From: Pontibacter arcticus
GTDB taxonomy: Bacteria > Bacteroidota > Bacteroidia > Cytophagales > Hymenobacteraceae
Length of the DNA stretch: 64,000 nucleotides
Assembly (NCBI RefSeq): GCF_003284895.1
Contig: NZ_QMDV01000002.1
Coordinates: 186,001 to 250,000 of the forward strand
Reading direction: 5' to 3'
This document shows, in pieces, positions 44,028-55,600 of this stretch. The notes below the pieces were generated by a model. It was not told the DNA's origin, did not search any database, and saw only the letters and a program-made list of their open reading frames with translations. Both the position numbers and the translations under genes were made by a program. Every line of letters begins with the position of its first letter. The first letter of the stretch is position 1.

Positions 44028-44804
44028 ATGAGCAAGATTGCACTGTTCAGCGATATCCATGCGAACCTGCCGGCACTGGAGGCTTTTTTTACTGATGTCG
44101 AAACCCGAAACCCTGACTTTATTTACTGCCTCGGCGACCTGGTAGGGTACAACATCTGGCCAAATGAGGTAGTAGACGCGATCCGGAAGCGGAACATCCC
44201 GACCATTGCCGGTAATTATGACTTTGGCATTGGCAGAGAAAGTAACGAGTGTGGCTGCGCCTACAAAACCGAACAGGATAAAGCCGACGGAGCCGTCTCT
44301 ATTTCTTTTACCAACGAGCTTATAGGGCCTTTACAACGCCAATATCTGCGCGCACTGCCAGCCCATATGAAAGTTGAATACCAGCTGAACAGCGATAAGC
44401 TGAACCTGCTGCTGGTACATGGCAGTCCCCGGAAAATAAACGAGTATCTGTTTGAGGACCGGGACGAGAGAAGTATGCTGCGCATTATGCAGGATGCTGA
44501 TGCCGACATCCTGTGCTTCGGCCATACCCACAAACCCTACCACCGCATCCTCGATTCGGGGAAAGAAGGGAAGCCGCATTACCGCCATGCGATAAACATT
44601 GGCTCGGTGGGAAAACCCAAAGATGGCGATAACCGGGGGGGCTACGTGCTCCTGACCATTGATGAGAACAGTTCGGTACATGCTAAACACAGTGTGCAGG
44701 TCGAGTTTATCCGGTTTGCTTATGATTACGAGAAAGCCGCCCGCGCCATTGAAGAAAGTATATTACCCGATGCGTATGCCCAAAACCTGCGCCAGGGCTG
44801 CTAA
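44028..44804 (+). CDS. Metallophosphoesterase in the ars operon
   Basis: A 258-residue calcineurin-like phosphoesterase with all metal motifs: FSDIHAN (D-x-H), LGDLVGY (G-D), GNYD, LVHGS and FGHTHKPY. The true start is the ATG at 44028; the frame is open for 36 codons upstream through the DUF6428 gene. It takes the place where arsC (arsenate reductase) is found in many related operons. It might hydrolyse a phospho- or arseno-ester; that is inference. Confidence 0.88.
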   Translation: MSKIALFSDIHANLPALEAFFTDVETRNPDFIYCLGDLVGYNIWPNEVVDAIRKRNIPTIAGNYDFGIGRESNECGCAYKTEQDKADGAVSISFTNELIGPLQRQYLRALPAHMKVEYQLNSDKLNLLLVHGSPRKINEYLFEDRDERSMLRIMQDADADILCFGHTHKPYHRILDSGKEGKPHYRHAINIGSVGKPKDGDNRGGYVLLTIDENSSVHAKHSVQVEFIRFAYDYEKAARAIEESILPDAYAQNLRQGC

Positions 44805-44815
44805 CCAGAACCACT

Positions 44816-45877
44816 ATGTCTGTTACCAATTGTACCCCGGCACACGCGCGTAAAAAACTGCGCTTCTTCGACCGTTACCTTACCCTCTGGATTTTCCTGG
44901 CGATGTTTCTGGGTGTGGGTATCGGCTACTTCCTACCAGAGTCTTCCGGTTTTATCAACTCTTTTTCCAACGGTACAACTAATGTGCCGCTTGCCCTTGG
45001 GCTTATTCTGATGATGTATCCGCCGCTGGCCAAAGTGCGCTACGAGAAATTAGGGGAGGTGTTTAAAAATGTAAAGATTCTAAGCATCTCACTGTTGCTG
45101 AACTGGGTGGTTGGTCCGCTGCTGATGTTCTTCCTGGCAATCGTCTTTTTCCAGGGCCAGCCTGAGTACATGGCAGGGCTTATTTTGATCGGTATTGCCC
45201 GTTGCATTGCCATGGTAATGGTCTGGAACGAACTGGCAGAAGGCAACCGCGAATATGCAGCAGGCCTGGTGGCGCTAAACAGCATTTTCCAGATCTTCTT
45301 TTACAGTTTATATGCATACCTGTTCATCTCCGTTTTGCCGCCATACCTTGGAATAAAGAGCGCTGAGATTAACATAACCATCGGGCAGATTGCAGAAAGC
45401 GTGCTGATTTACCTGGGTATTCCCTTTCTGGCTGGCTTGGTGAGCCGTTATACTTTGATCCGCTGGAAAGGGCCGGAATGGTTTAATAATACCTACATTC
45501 CTTTTATTTCGCCTATTACGCTTATCGCCTTGCTGTTTACCATTGTGCTGATGTTCAGTCTGAAAGGGGAGTTGATTGTGCAGCTTCCGTTTGATGTGCT
45601 GAAGATAGCCGTTCCGTTGGTTTTATACTTTGTGATCATGTTTTTTATCAGCTTTCTCATCGGCAAAAAGCTGGGCGCAGATTACACAAAAAATACAGCT
45701 ATAGCGTTTACTGCCACAGGCAACAATTTTGAGTTAGCAATAGCCGTTGCGATTGGCGTATTCGGTATTAACTCCGGCCAGGCATTTGCCGGCGTGGTTG
45801 GCCCGCTGGTTGAAGTTCCCGCCCTGATTCTGCTCGTTAACGCCGCTTTCTGGTTTAAGCGGAAGTGGTATAGCTGA
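44816..45877 (+). CDS. acr3: Acr3-type arsenite efflux permease
   Basis: A 353-residue membrane protein of ten helices. Family motifs: [19 protein letters not shown] at the start, [15 protein letters not shown], and [18 protein letters not shown] with the conserved Cys of the As(OH)3 path. It ends the ars operon, 11 bases after the phosphoesterase. Confidence 0.95.
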   Translation: MSVTNCTPAHARKKLRFFDRYLTLWIFLAMFLGVGIGYFLPESSGFINSFSNGTTNVPLALGLILMMYPPLAKVRYEKLGEVFKNVKILSISLLLNWVVGPLLMFFLAIVFFQGQPEYMAGLILIGIARCIAMVMVWNELAEGNREYAAGLVALNSIFQIFFYSLYAYLFISVLPPYLGIKSAEINITIGQIAESVLIYLGIPFLAGLVSRYTLIRWKGPEWFNNTYIPFISPITLIALLFTIVLMFSLKGELIVQLPFDVLKIAVPLVLYFVIMFFISFLIGKKLGADYTKNTAIAFTATGNNFELAIAVAIGVFGINSGQAFAGVVGPLVEVPALILLVNAAFWFKRKWYS

Positions 45878-45916
45878 GTTGCTGTCTAAAGTATAAATTG
45901 GCGTAAAAGCTGAAAA

Positions 45917-45955
45917 ATATCGCTGGTGAAATACCAACAATTGTGGAATAATAAC
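45917..45955 (+). repeat. Intergenic repeat, copy E of the GGTGAAAAYACC family
   Basis: Contains GCTGGTGAAATACCAACAA, the palindromic core of the repeats at 42.8-43.0 kb with one base deleted, in the gap after acr3. Confidence 0.5.
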
Positions 45956-46137
45956 CAAGTATAATGGTTGGGTAAAACAACGGCTGTAGTATAAATTCAT
46001 CCAGAGTGCAGCCACAGGATCTGATGTGTTGAGAAGCATAAGCGCTCAATTAAACACCGTAATGTATAAAACCAGAACTTCAATTTGTTTACATTGAACA
46101 GAGTAAGTGAATACCTGTCAATGTTTTATAAAGTATA

Positions 46138-46179
46138 AAACAGAAGAGGCAAACCCAATCAGGTTTGCCTCTTCTGTTT
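46138..46179. terminator. 18-base hairpin with the AGAGGCAAACC core
   Basis: Perfect arms 46138-46155 and 46162-46179 around CAATCA, with A-run and T-run on opposite sides. It can serve as terminator of the decayed kinase gene on the minus strand. The core sequence is shared with the terminator at 40492-40550. Confidence 0.8.
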
Positions 46180-46197
46180 CTCCGAGGGTATAAAAAA

Positions 46198-46389
46198 CTA
46201 TTTCAGGAAATAAACCCTGAACGTGGTGCCGCTGCTTTCCTCGCTTTCGACCTCAATGCTGCGTAGGGTCTTTTCCGAAAAATTAACCTGTATACCGGCC
46301 TCAATAGTAGTTTCTATTTGTGTTCCAGCCAGGGTTATACTTTTATGGAGGTCCAGTTCTACTTCGTTTACTACATTGCCCAGGTTTAG
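46198..46389 (-). pseudogene. Remnant of a sensor histidine kinase gene
   Basis: On the minus strand a 63-codon frame before a TAG reads like two pieces of a kinase C-terminus joined together. The first piece (LNLGNVVNEVELDL to FSEKTLRS) resembles the stretch between the H-box and the N-box of PAS-type kinases; the second (IEVESEESSGTTFRVYFLK) resembles the extreme end of the ATPase domain. About 80-90 residues with the N, G1 and G2 boxes are missing, and a stop codon (TAA) lies two codons upstream of the fragment. It is a clear deletion relic with its terminator still in place. Confidence 0.7.
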
Positions 46390-46584
46390 TTAGCAGCTGG
46401 GTGGCCGTTTGAAGGAAGAATACACACCGGAAGTGTTTTTTAACAGGACGTAAATAAACCTGTAGCTGAAAGTATGGCTGAACGCAAATCAGTACAGTTT
46501 AATAGAAGGGAGTTTTCATACTTTTTAAGCAACACCGGCAAAGCTTTACGTATGCCTGTTTTTGGTTATACTTTTTTATACTTT

Positions 46585-47601
46585 ATGTTTGTTCGTATAC
46601 TGGGTTTGGCCCTTCTTTTTTGCTGCTTGGCTTGTTTTAAAACTTTAGCCCAAGCTGAGCATGTAACTACCACACGCATTGCCTTTGGCTCCTGTAATGA
46701 CCAACGTAAGGCCCAGCCGCTCTGGCAGGAGATCATAAAAACAGACCCGGCGCTATGGGTATGGCTTGGCGATAATATTTATGCGGATACCGACAGCATG
46801 CCCCTGATGCAGCAATATTACAACTTGCAGTTACAGCACTCCGGTTACAAAAAACTGTTGCAAACTTGCCCGGTTACAGGTATCTGGAGCGACCACGATT
46901 ATGCTGGCGATAATGCCGATAAGTTGTTCCGGAAAAAGCAGCAAAGCCAGCAACTGTTCCTGGATTTTATGGGCACCGGTAAAAATGAAGCTATCCGTAA
47001 GCAGGAAGGCATCTACAGAACATACACATTGGGCGAAGGCAACAAGAAAGTAAAACTTATTCTACTGGATGGCAACTACCACCGCGATCCGTTCCGGAAG
47101 CTGTTCCGTTTATATTTGCCCGATGAGAGCAGAGACATATTAGGGGAAGCACAATGGGCCTGGCTGGAGAAAGAGCTCAGCAACAGTGATGCCAGCGTGC
47201 ACATCATTGCCTCCGGGCTGCAGGTGTTGCCGCACAGCATGGCGTACACAAACTGGTCAGCCTACCCGGCGGCACGCGCACGCCTGTTGCAACTCCTCGA
47301 GAAAACAAAGCCCAATATTCCGCTTATCATATCCGGAGACAGGCATGTAGGCGAACTATCGAAGTATGAATTGCAAGGGTATACCCAACCACTTTACGAG
47401 ATTACATCCAGTGGCATGACGCATTTCCGGGAAGCCAAAAAAGGAGGGAACCGCTACAGGGTAGGAGAGCAGGTAGGCGCCCTGAACTTTGGCTTGCTTC
47501 AAATAAACTGGGGAAAGGATACAACCACTATCACGATGCAGGTAAGAGGAGAGAAGGGCAGCGTATACATTGCTAAGACAGTTGAGTATACGTTAAACTG
47601 A
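46585..47601 (+). CDS. PhoD-like phosphatase
   Basis: A roughly 338-residue exported metallophosphatase of the alkaline-phosphatase-D type. Motifs: RIAFGSCNDQR, VWLGDNIYADTD, GIWSDHDYAGDN and SGDRHVGELSKY. I chose the ATG at 46585, which gives a normal signal peptide (MFVRILGLALLFCCLACF); the frame is open from 46474 but the added 37 residues are unlike an exported protein start. Two AAGTATA-type motifs lie in the 25 bases before this start. Confidence 0.85.
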   Translation: MFVRILGLALLFCCLACFKTLAQAEHVTTTRIAFGSCNDQRKAQPLWQEIIKTDPALWVWLGDNIYADTDSMPLMQQYYNLQLQHSGYKKLLQTCPVTGIWSDHDYAGDNADKLFRKKQQSQQLFLDFMGTGKNEAIRKQEGIYRTYTLGEGNKKVKLILLDGNYHRDPFRKLFRLYLPDESRDILGEAQWAWLEKELSNSDASVHIIASGLQVLPHSMAYTNWSAYPAARARLLQLLEKTKPNIPLIISGDRHVGELSKYELQGYTQPLYEITSSGMTHFREAKKGGNRYRVGEQVGALNFGLLQINWGKDTTTITMQVRGEKGSVYIAKTVEYTLN

Positions 47602-47646
47602 GTTACTTTTAACCGGGCAATCAGCAGGCGAATGATTTGTCTTACT

Positions 47647-47695
47647 ATACTTTAGAACCTATACTTTTCAGACAAAGTATAGGTCCGTAAAGTAT
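47647..47695. terminator. Nested hairpin built from TATACTT motifs
   Basis: ATACTTTA...TAAAGTAT outside (47647-47654 and 47688-47695) and CCTATACTTT...AAAGTATAGG inside (47658-47667 and 47674-47683), between two convergent genes. It is a probable bidirectional terminator with three AAGTATA copies. Confidence 0.6.
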
Positions 47696-47697
47696 TA

Positions 47698-48339
47698 TTA
47701 CTTCTTTGCCTTGGGTTTTTTATTTGTAGGTGTGGGGAGGTTCCAGCGAAAGCGCAGAGCAAGAATCCGGAGGGAGAAACAAACAATTAAGGCTATGATT
47801 GCTACCCAGTCGCTTGAAATCCACTTCTGGTTATGCCCGAGCACTACAATGGCGGCACCTGCAAGGGCAGCCGAAGCGTAGATCTCTTTTTCCAGAATTA
47901 CCGGTACGCGTGTAAGTAACACATCCCGGATTACACCGCCGCCTACGGCCGTTGTGATTCCCAGAAGTAGTGCTACTTCGCCGTTATGCCCAAACGATAA
48001 AGCTTTTTGTGCGCCCGTTACGGCAAACAATGCCAGGCCTACAGAGTCAAAGAACAGCACAGGTCTGTTAAGCTGCTGCACCACAGGATAAAAGCCAACG
48101 GTTAAAGCAGTTGCGATAACAGAAACAACCAGGTACTGCCAGTTAGTTAAGCCGGCCGGTGGAATAGCACCAATACAGAGATCCCGGATAATACCGCCAC
48201 CGCAGGCTACTGTAAAGGCAATAGCGCAGATACCGAACAGGTCAAGGTTACGTTTTCTGGCAGCAGTTGCCCCGCTTATGGCAAAAGCAAAAGTGCCTGC
48301 CAGATCAAGTAAATAATACAAAGAATGTAATTCGTCCAT
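47698..48339 (-). CDS. TRIC-type/UPF0126 cation channel (YicG-like)
   Basis: A 213-residue membrane protein of two repeats of three helices, each with the family signature GGGIIRD (ACGGGIIRDLC and VGGGVIRDVLL). Bacterial TRIC proteins are potassium channels; some members may carry amino acids. I chose the ATG at 48339, giving a normal length, over an upstream in-frame ATG at 48456. The stop is three bases from the hairpin. Confidence 0.9.
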   Translation of the reverse strand: MDELHSLYYLLDLAGTFAFAISGATAARKRNLDLFGICAIAFTVACGGGIIRDLCIGAIPPAGLTNWQYLVVSVIATALTVGFYPVVQQLNRPVLFFDSVGLALFAVTGAQKALSFGHNGEVALLLGITTAVGGGVIRDVLLTRVPVILEKEIYASAALAGAAIVVLGHNQKWISSDWVAIIALIVCFSLRILALRFRWNLPTPTNKKPKAKK

Positions 48340-48489
48340 CCGGATGAGCAGAAACTTATTTAAAAGAGGCTCAAAGGTAATACGCGAGCTGGCAATAAGT
48401 AAATTATTCTTTCGTGCCTCAGGTGCAGTATAGTAGCATAATACTTGCGTTGGCATTTACAACTTGCTACCGATAAAATAGAAAGTAGC

Positions 48490-48990
48490 TTAGTCTTCGT
48501 TTTTTGTTCTGATAAAGCTGATGTGTCCGTCGGCTTCGACATGAGCAGACCTAACAAACGTTACATCTTCTATACCTTCTCTGCGCAGGTGTTCCATTAG
48601 TTCAGCTTTAGTTAGAAACTCGCGTCGCATGTTCCGGTGCAGTAATTTACCATTTTTAACAACAAGCAACGGCGGATAAGATACCAGCTTCTCCACAAAC
48701 CTGAACCTGTAGCTCAGGAAGTTTATGCTATAGTTCAGCGTCATGAGGGTTAAAATAACTATGAAGCCTTCAGTAATTGATTTATATTCTCCAAGCGAGT
48801 GCGTGGTAGCCTCTGCAATTAACACTACAAACAGCAGATCCATAGTGGCCAGCTCTCCTCCAGTCCGGCGCGGCACAATCCGGAGCAAAAATAAAATCCC
48901 GACATACATGATGGTTGCCCTCATTACCAGTTCCAAAACCGCTGTCTCCATTCGGAAAAGATCAGCTAGCCCATGCAGAAGTATCGCCAT
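48490..48990 (-). CDS. DUF421/YetF-like membrane protein
   Basis: A 166-residue protein with three membrane helices (about 18-36, 46-62, 72-92) and a cytoplasmic YetF-type domain (PPLLVVKNGKLLHRNMRRE, then LMEHLRREGIEDV). Function is unknown. It lies upstream of the TRIC gene with 150 bases between, same strand. Confidence 0.9.
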   Translation of the reverse strand: MAILLHGLADLFRMETAVLELVMRATIMYVGILFLLRIVPRRTGGELATMDLLFVVLIAEATTHSLGEYKSITEGFIVILTLMTLNYSINFLSYRFRFVEKLVSYPPLLVVKNGKLLHRNMRREFLTKAELMEHLRREGIEDVTFVRSAHVEADGHISFIRTKNED

Positions 48991-49618
48991 ATATCTTATA
49001 AGTATAGAATGTACAGAATAATATCAGAGCAACTATGTACCCGGCACCCTGGTAATAAGTTTCGATAGGAGGTTAACCGGAAAGGGGAGGGTGAAGCTGA
49101 TAAAGTATAAATCAGTTTTTGAGTGTAAAGCAATGTTGAGGCAATAGCTAAAGTTTATTTTTACTTTAAGAGAGACTTTTTTGCTATTAATTTTGGCCTG
49201 ATGCTTTCATTTAAATAAAGTAAAAGTAGCCGTAATACCCTACCTGAAAGTAGGTAGCTACTGAATCTTAATTAACGTTTGAACATTGAATTTATAAAAC
49301 TTTTTTAATATCGGATGAAATGAAGAACAAGGCTAAATAATATAATAAATTAAATAATATTTTTAAACATATAGTTTGCGTTATTTTAATTAATATAAGT
49401 TTATTATTGTATTTATTAAGTATATGATGATTTTGTATACGTTTAAACTGTTTATTTTTAAGAACTTACATCATTATGGTATGCTAGCATAACATTTGGA
49501 AGTGAACTATTTTAAATCTAAATTTGTGTGAAATGAAATCGCCAAATTGGTATTAAAAGAGGTTTACTGTTTTTAGTATACTGGTGAATTTATAGTAGAA
49601 AATTTTTAGCCAGTATAT
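48991..49618. other. AT-rich gene-free stretch before the giant surface-protein gene
   Basis: Strongly AT-rich, especially 49260-49618, with no convincing gene. It presumably holds the promoter and a long 5' leader of the DUF11 gene. Three AAGTATA copies are present (about 49000, 49104 and 49421). Confidence 0.5.
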
Positions 49619-52600
49619 ATGAGTAAATTGTTACGCACGATTTTAGCTTTTAGCATTGCTTACTTTAGCTTTCAGTTAACAGCTTTGGCGCAGATCTGCG
49701 CATCTCCGGGCAAGGAAGGACCTGCAACTTCCAATGCGACCATGTTAAATACTTATTATGCTGGTTCCGGCGCTGTGTCGGTGGGTGCTACCAGCATCTC
49801 GCTGGTGCAGTCACCTTCTGCGGGAAGTACGGTGCCCATCGGTATCGGAGATCTGGTGCTGATTATTCAGATGCAGGGGGCTGATATTAATACTTCTAAT
49901 AACACAAGCTATGGAGCCGGTACTACCTCTGCTAACGGTAACCTTGATAATGCTGCTTTTACGGCAGGGCAATACGAATATGCCATTGCTGCCAGCAATG
50001 TGCCGGTAACAGGAGGTACCTTGGCCCTCACAGGAGGTACGATCAACAGTTATGCAAATGCAAATTTTGGTACTACCGGCCAACGGAGATTTCAGGTAGT
50101 CCGAATACCTCAGTATGCTTCCCTAACTTTAAGTGCTTCTGTTATTGCCCTCGACTGGAACGGGGCAACCGGTGGCATTGTAGCCCTGGATGTGGCGGGA
50201 CGCTTAAACTTTAATGGTTTTACCATAAATGCCACAGGTGCCGGTTTTCGCGGGGGAGCAGGCCGTACGTTAACCGGTACTACTGCCACCGGATATGCTT
50301 ACACTGATTTTAGAACCCCGTCTACGATCGCCATAAATGCACAAAAAGGAGAAGGAACCGCCGGTACGCCAACATTTGTGTTTAACGGTACTGCATCAAT
50401 AAATACTGGAGTAGAAGGATACCTGGCCGGTAGCTCTGGACGTGGCGCTCCCGGAAATGCCGGTGGTGGTGGTACGGATGGAAGGCCTTCCGCAAATGAC
50501 CAGAACTCTGGCGGTGGCGGTGGCGCTAACGGTGGAGCGGGCGGTACCGGAGGTAATGCCTGGGAGAGCAGCTATGCAGTAGGAGGTAGAGGAGGTGCAG
50601 TTTTTGGTAAGGTTTCAACAGGCCGGCTTATTTTAGGTGGCGGTGGCGGTGCGGGCACTACAAACAATGGATCTGGTACACCAGCCAACGGTTTGGCCAG
50701 TAGTGGTGCGGCCGGTGGTGGTATTGTAATGGTGCGAACCGGTACAATAACCGGAACCGGAAGTATTTTAGCAAACGGCGATAACGCTAATACAACAGTG
50801 ACAAATGATGGTAGTGGGGGGGGTGGCGCTGGCGGTAGTATATTGGTTACCGTTAAAAGCGGCGATCTTTCTACGATTACGTTAAACGCACGCGGCGGAA
50901 ATGGGGGATCAAATACAGGAGGCGGAACACCTCACGGCCCAGGCGGTGGCGGCGGTGGTGGCGTTATCTACGCAAATGCAGCTACTGGTGCCAGAAACGT
51001 TTCTGCCGGAGTAAATGGTACAACTTCCACTGGCGCTTTTGGTGCTGTTGCTGGTACAACAGGTATTGTTAATATTACGGTAAGCCCGGCTATTGCAAAC
51101 AGTGCTTCGGGTGCTGACTGCTTACCCCTTATAAATGTTATTAAAAAAGCAGCCTCGCCACTGGCATACAGGTTAGCCGGAGGCACAACAGCCACATATA
51201 CGATCGAAGCTACAAATACCGGCGGAGCTGCCATGGGGATGCGTATCGGAGATAAATTGCCGACAGGGTTTGCCTTTAAATCAACGATTTCTATTGGTGC
51301 CGAAGGGCCAGTTTCAGCCTATTATGATAATGGCGGGAATATTACAGCCAGTAATACCCGCGTTACAGTTCTAAACCCGACCACGCTGGCTCCTGCAGCC
51401 GGGACTACCACACCAGAATGGGGCACTTTTTATATACCTTCAGGGGTCACGGTAAGAATTACGTTTGAGGTGGATATTGCTGCCGGAGTTGCAACAAATA
51501 CTATTCAGAATAATACAGCCTATGCTTATTATCTGGATCCTACGCGTATTTCTGCTACTCGCCTGATAACAATGGATACGCAGTATGCTCCTTCGAATTA
51601 TACCTACGAATCAGGAGCAGCAGCTACCACAGATGTAGCAGGCTCGAACTATAACGGAGCTACCGGGACAACGGATGATGTAACTATAAAGCTGCCTGTG
51701 GATGTTGGCATTACAAATACCGTAGCAGCCGGTCCTTATTTTGCCGGTAAGCCTGTTACATACACCATTATTGCCAGGAATAATTCTTCAGATCCGGCTA
51801 CAGGTGTAACTATAACTGACCTGCTCCCTGCCGGTTTAATATTTAACAGTGCTTCTGCCACAACCGGTACTTATACTTCCGGAAGTGGTATTTGGAATAT
51901 AGGTACTATTCCAGCAAATTCTTCGGTTACTTTAACCTTAACGGCAACTCCGACTGCAGCGGGTAGCATTACAACAACGGCGACAAAATCTGCCCAGACA
52001 GAACCGGATGAAGTAACTACTAATAATACGGCTTCCAATACCATAACAGTGGCAGCAGCGGCAGATATTGCTGTAACAAATACAGTTGTGGCAGGGCCTT
52101 ACTATAATGGGGTTAACACAGCCTTTACGGTTACAGCCAGAAATAATGGAGCAAACAATGCCACTGGTCTGACTATTAAAGATTTGCTTCCTGCTGGTTT
52201 ACAGTTCGTGAGTGCAACACCAAGTGTTGGTACTTTTAACAGTACTACCGGTATCTGGACGATCGGTAACTTAGCCAACAGTTTATCAGCTACGCTTAAC
52301 CTGGTTGTTAAACCGATCACAACGGGTATACTACAAACTATAGCTTCCGTAGAACAGGTAAATGAGTTTGATAATAACAGTGCTAATAATACAGCTACCC
52401 AAAGTATAACAGTTAATGCGGCAGCAGAATTAGAAATAACAAATAAATTAGTTGCAGGAGGGCAGTTCCGGGGGCAGGAAACGACCTATGAAGTAATCGT
52501 GAAAAATAATGGCCCGGACAATGCGACCGGAGTTATAGTTACTGATAAACTTCCTGCTGATTTAACTTTTATAGCAGCAACTGCGCCTGCCGGCACTACC

Positions 52601-55600
52601 TATGACAGTGCAACAGGGGTATGGACAATCGGGAACCTGGCTAATGGAGCTTCTACCAAACTTACTTTAGTAGCCCGACCTGTTACTACCAATGCTCATA
52701 CTACAACGGCAAGTATAACCAGCTCAGGGCAATATGATCCTGTTAGTGCAAATAATACCGCTTCAAATACGATATACCCAAGCCCTAGCGCAGATATACA
52801 GGTTACCAATTCGATAGCAGCGGGGCCGCATTATAACGGCGTAAATACGACCTTAACTATTCAGGCTAAAAATAATGGCCCGAGTAACGCAACCGGGCTT
52901 TCGCTTAATGGACAATTGCCTGCAGGCTTTACTTATGTAAGCCATACGTTAAGTACAGGCGTTATGTCCGCTGACGGCACCTGGACAATTGGTAACCTGG
53001 CAGCGAACGCAACAGCCACTGTTACGATTGTTGTGAAACCAAATACAACAGGCAGCATCTCCATGACTGCGTCGAAAGCTACTTTAAATGAGAATGACCC
53101 GAATCTCACCAACGACCAGGCTACAGTTATGATAAATGCTTTACCTGCAGCAGATATAGCGGTAACCAATACCATTTCTGCCGGCCCTTATCAGGTTAAC
53201 AGTGATGTAACTTATACTGTAACAGCCTTTAATAGAGGCCCTAATGCAGCCACAGGTGTGGTAATAACAGATAAACTGCCTGCTGGGCTTACTTTTAAAA
53301 GTGCCTCCCCAACTTCCGGGACTTATAACAACTTAACCGGAGAATGGACTATTGGTGACTTAGCGGTGGGAGCCAGTTCTACTCTAACGTTGGTGGCAAC
53401 TCCAATCACTACGAATACATTAACAACCAGAGCTTACGTTTCTGCAGCAGGCGTTCATGATGCGATTGTAAGTAATAACTCAGCTTCTAACTCTATTAAA
53501 CCAGGTGCGCAGCCTGTAGCCGATATCAATATCTTGAACACAGCCGCCGCAGGTCCTTATTATAATAAAGTACAGACTACATTTACGGTAACAGCTGAGA
53601 ACATTGGCCCTGATGCAGCCTCGGACGTAGTAGTAAGCTATACATTGCCAGCAGGCCTTACGCTTGTAAATGCAGTACCAGAAGTTGGTAGTTACGCAGA
53701 CGGTAGCTGGAATATTGGTAGCATTGCTGCCGGCACAACCACAACCCTGACACTTGTAGTAGAGCCCACTGTTATCGGAAACCTGACCACTACTGCTACT
53801 AAAACGGGCCAGTCGGTTAATGAAATTGATAATGTGCCTGCTAATGATAAGGACTCAGAGACAATAACAGTTCTTGAAAACGCAGATGTGCAAGTAAAGC
53901 TGCAGGTTACGCAGGGGCCACATTATGTTGGTGATTATCCGGTTTTCAAAGCAATTGTAACAAACAACGGCCCGAATACAGCTAATAACTTAGTTATATT
54001 CGATGGCAGACCGGGTGCTTTTGACATTTCAACTTTGATTGTTTCGCCTTCATCAGGCACTTATGACCGTTTATCGGGTAACTGGACTATTCCGTCCCTT
54101 GCATCGGGTGCAAGTGCTGAGATAACACTTACAGGTAAGTTGATCCGTTCCGGCGCGATTACGTTGAGTGTCAGCAAAACTTCTCAGACCGAACATGATG
54201 CGGTTGGTGGTAATAATGCTGAATTTGCAACCATTATTGTAAGTCCGTCTGCTGACATGTCTGTCACAAATGTAGCTTCTAAAAAGACAGTGCTGAATGG
54301 TGAAGAGTTTACGTTTACAGTTACAGCGGCCAATGCAGGGCCGAGCCCTGAAACCGGAGTTCAGATAACTGACTTACTTCCTGCTAATGTTACTTTAGTT
54401 AAAGCTGTAGCATCCGGTGGTTCGTACAATGCTGCAACCGGTATTTGGTCTATCGATAACATTGGCGTAAATGGTTCTGAGACGCTTGTCCTGACGGTAA
54501 AGCCTACCCAAACAGGTACTATTACGTCAACGGCCAGTAAAACAGCTGCGAATGAGTACGATAAGAACAGCTCAAATAATAGTGCAACAGAAACAGTAAC
54601 CGTAACAGCCAGTGCTGATGTGGCCGCTACTTTCAGTGTATCTGAAGGGCCTTACTACCGAGGTGTGACAGAAATTACATTTACGGGCACAGTTAAAAAT
54701 AATGGCCCCAATGCCGCTACGAATGTTGTATACTTTGATAACAGAGCAAGTGATGGTACACGGAATTTTGATATCGAAAATGTTGTAACCAGCCATGGTA
54801 CTTATGACTCAAATACAGGCTATTGGACTATAGGAACAATTCCGGTAGGCACAATAGCTACCATAACCATCAAGGCGACGCCGCTTACAGCTGGTAATAT
54901 TCCGATTGCCGTATCAAAAACCAGTCAGGGAGAAATAGATCCTGTTACTGCAAACAATACTGCGTCGGTTTTTGTGAACGTTGAAAAAGCAGCAGATATA
55001 GCACTAAGCAGCACACAGGCTGCAGCGCCATACTTTATTAATCAGCAGACGACTTATACGGTTACTGCTACAAATAATGGAATCGACGATGCAACTTCGG
55101 TAGCTGTTACACATCAGCTGCCAACAGGACTGAAACTAATCAGTGCAACTCCTGCAACGGGCACGTATGATGCAGCTTCGGGGATCTGGACAATAGGTAA
55201 CCTGGCGAAAGCATCATCTACTACTATCACTTTTGTCATAAACCCAATAGCCACCGGTACACAGGTTGCATCTGCTACCAAGTCATCTGCCATGGAATTT
55301 GATGAAAGATCAGACAACAATACAGTGAATACAACCTTTGTTGTTTCTGTAGATCAGAAAGCAGTTTATGAGGTAGCGCCAGCCCGGAATATTGACACTT
55401 ATGTAAATGGCCAAAGCCTGGCTACTGTAACAGATGCTGATGGTGTCATTACATCGGCTATTCTTAGTACCGGCGTATTGCCTGCAGGTGTTGCCTTAAT
55501 CGGGGTAACCGGGCAGTTAACAGTCACTAACAGAAACCTGCTGGTGCCGGGCACTTATCCGTTAAGCATCACAACAACAGATGCGAAAGGTGGAAAATCA

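Noticed and set aside
51701..55350. Tandem DNA repeats that might be a CRISPR-like array
   Set aside because: They are diverged protein-coding DUF11 units of about 363 bases, in frame, without spacers.
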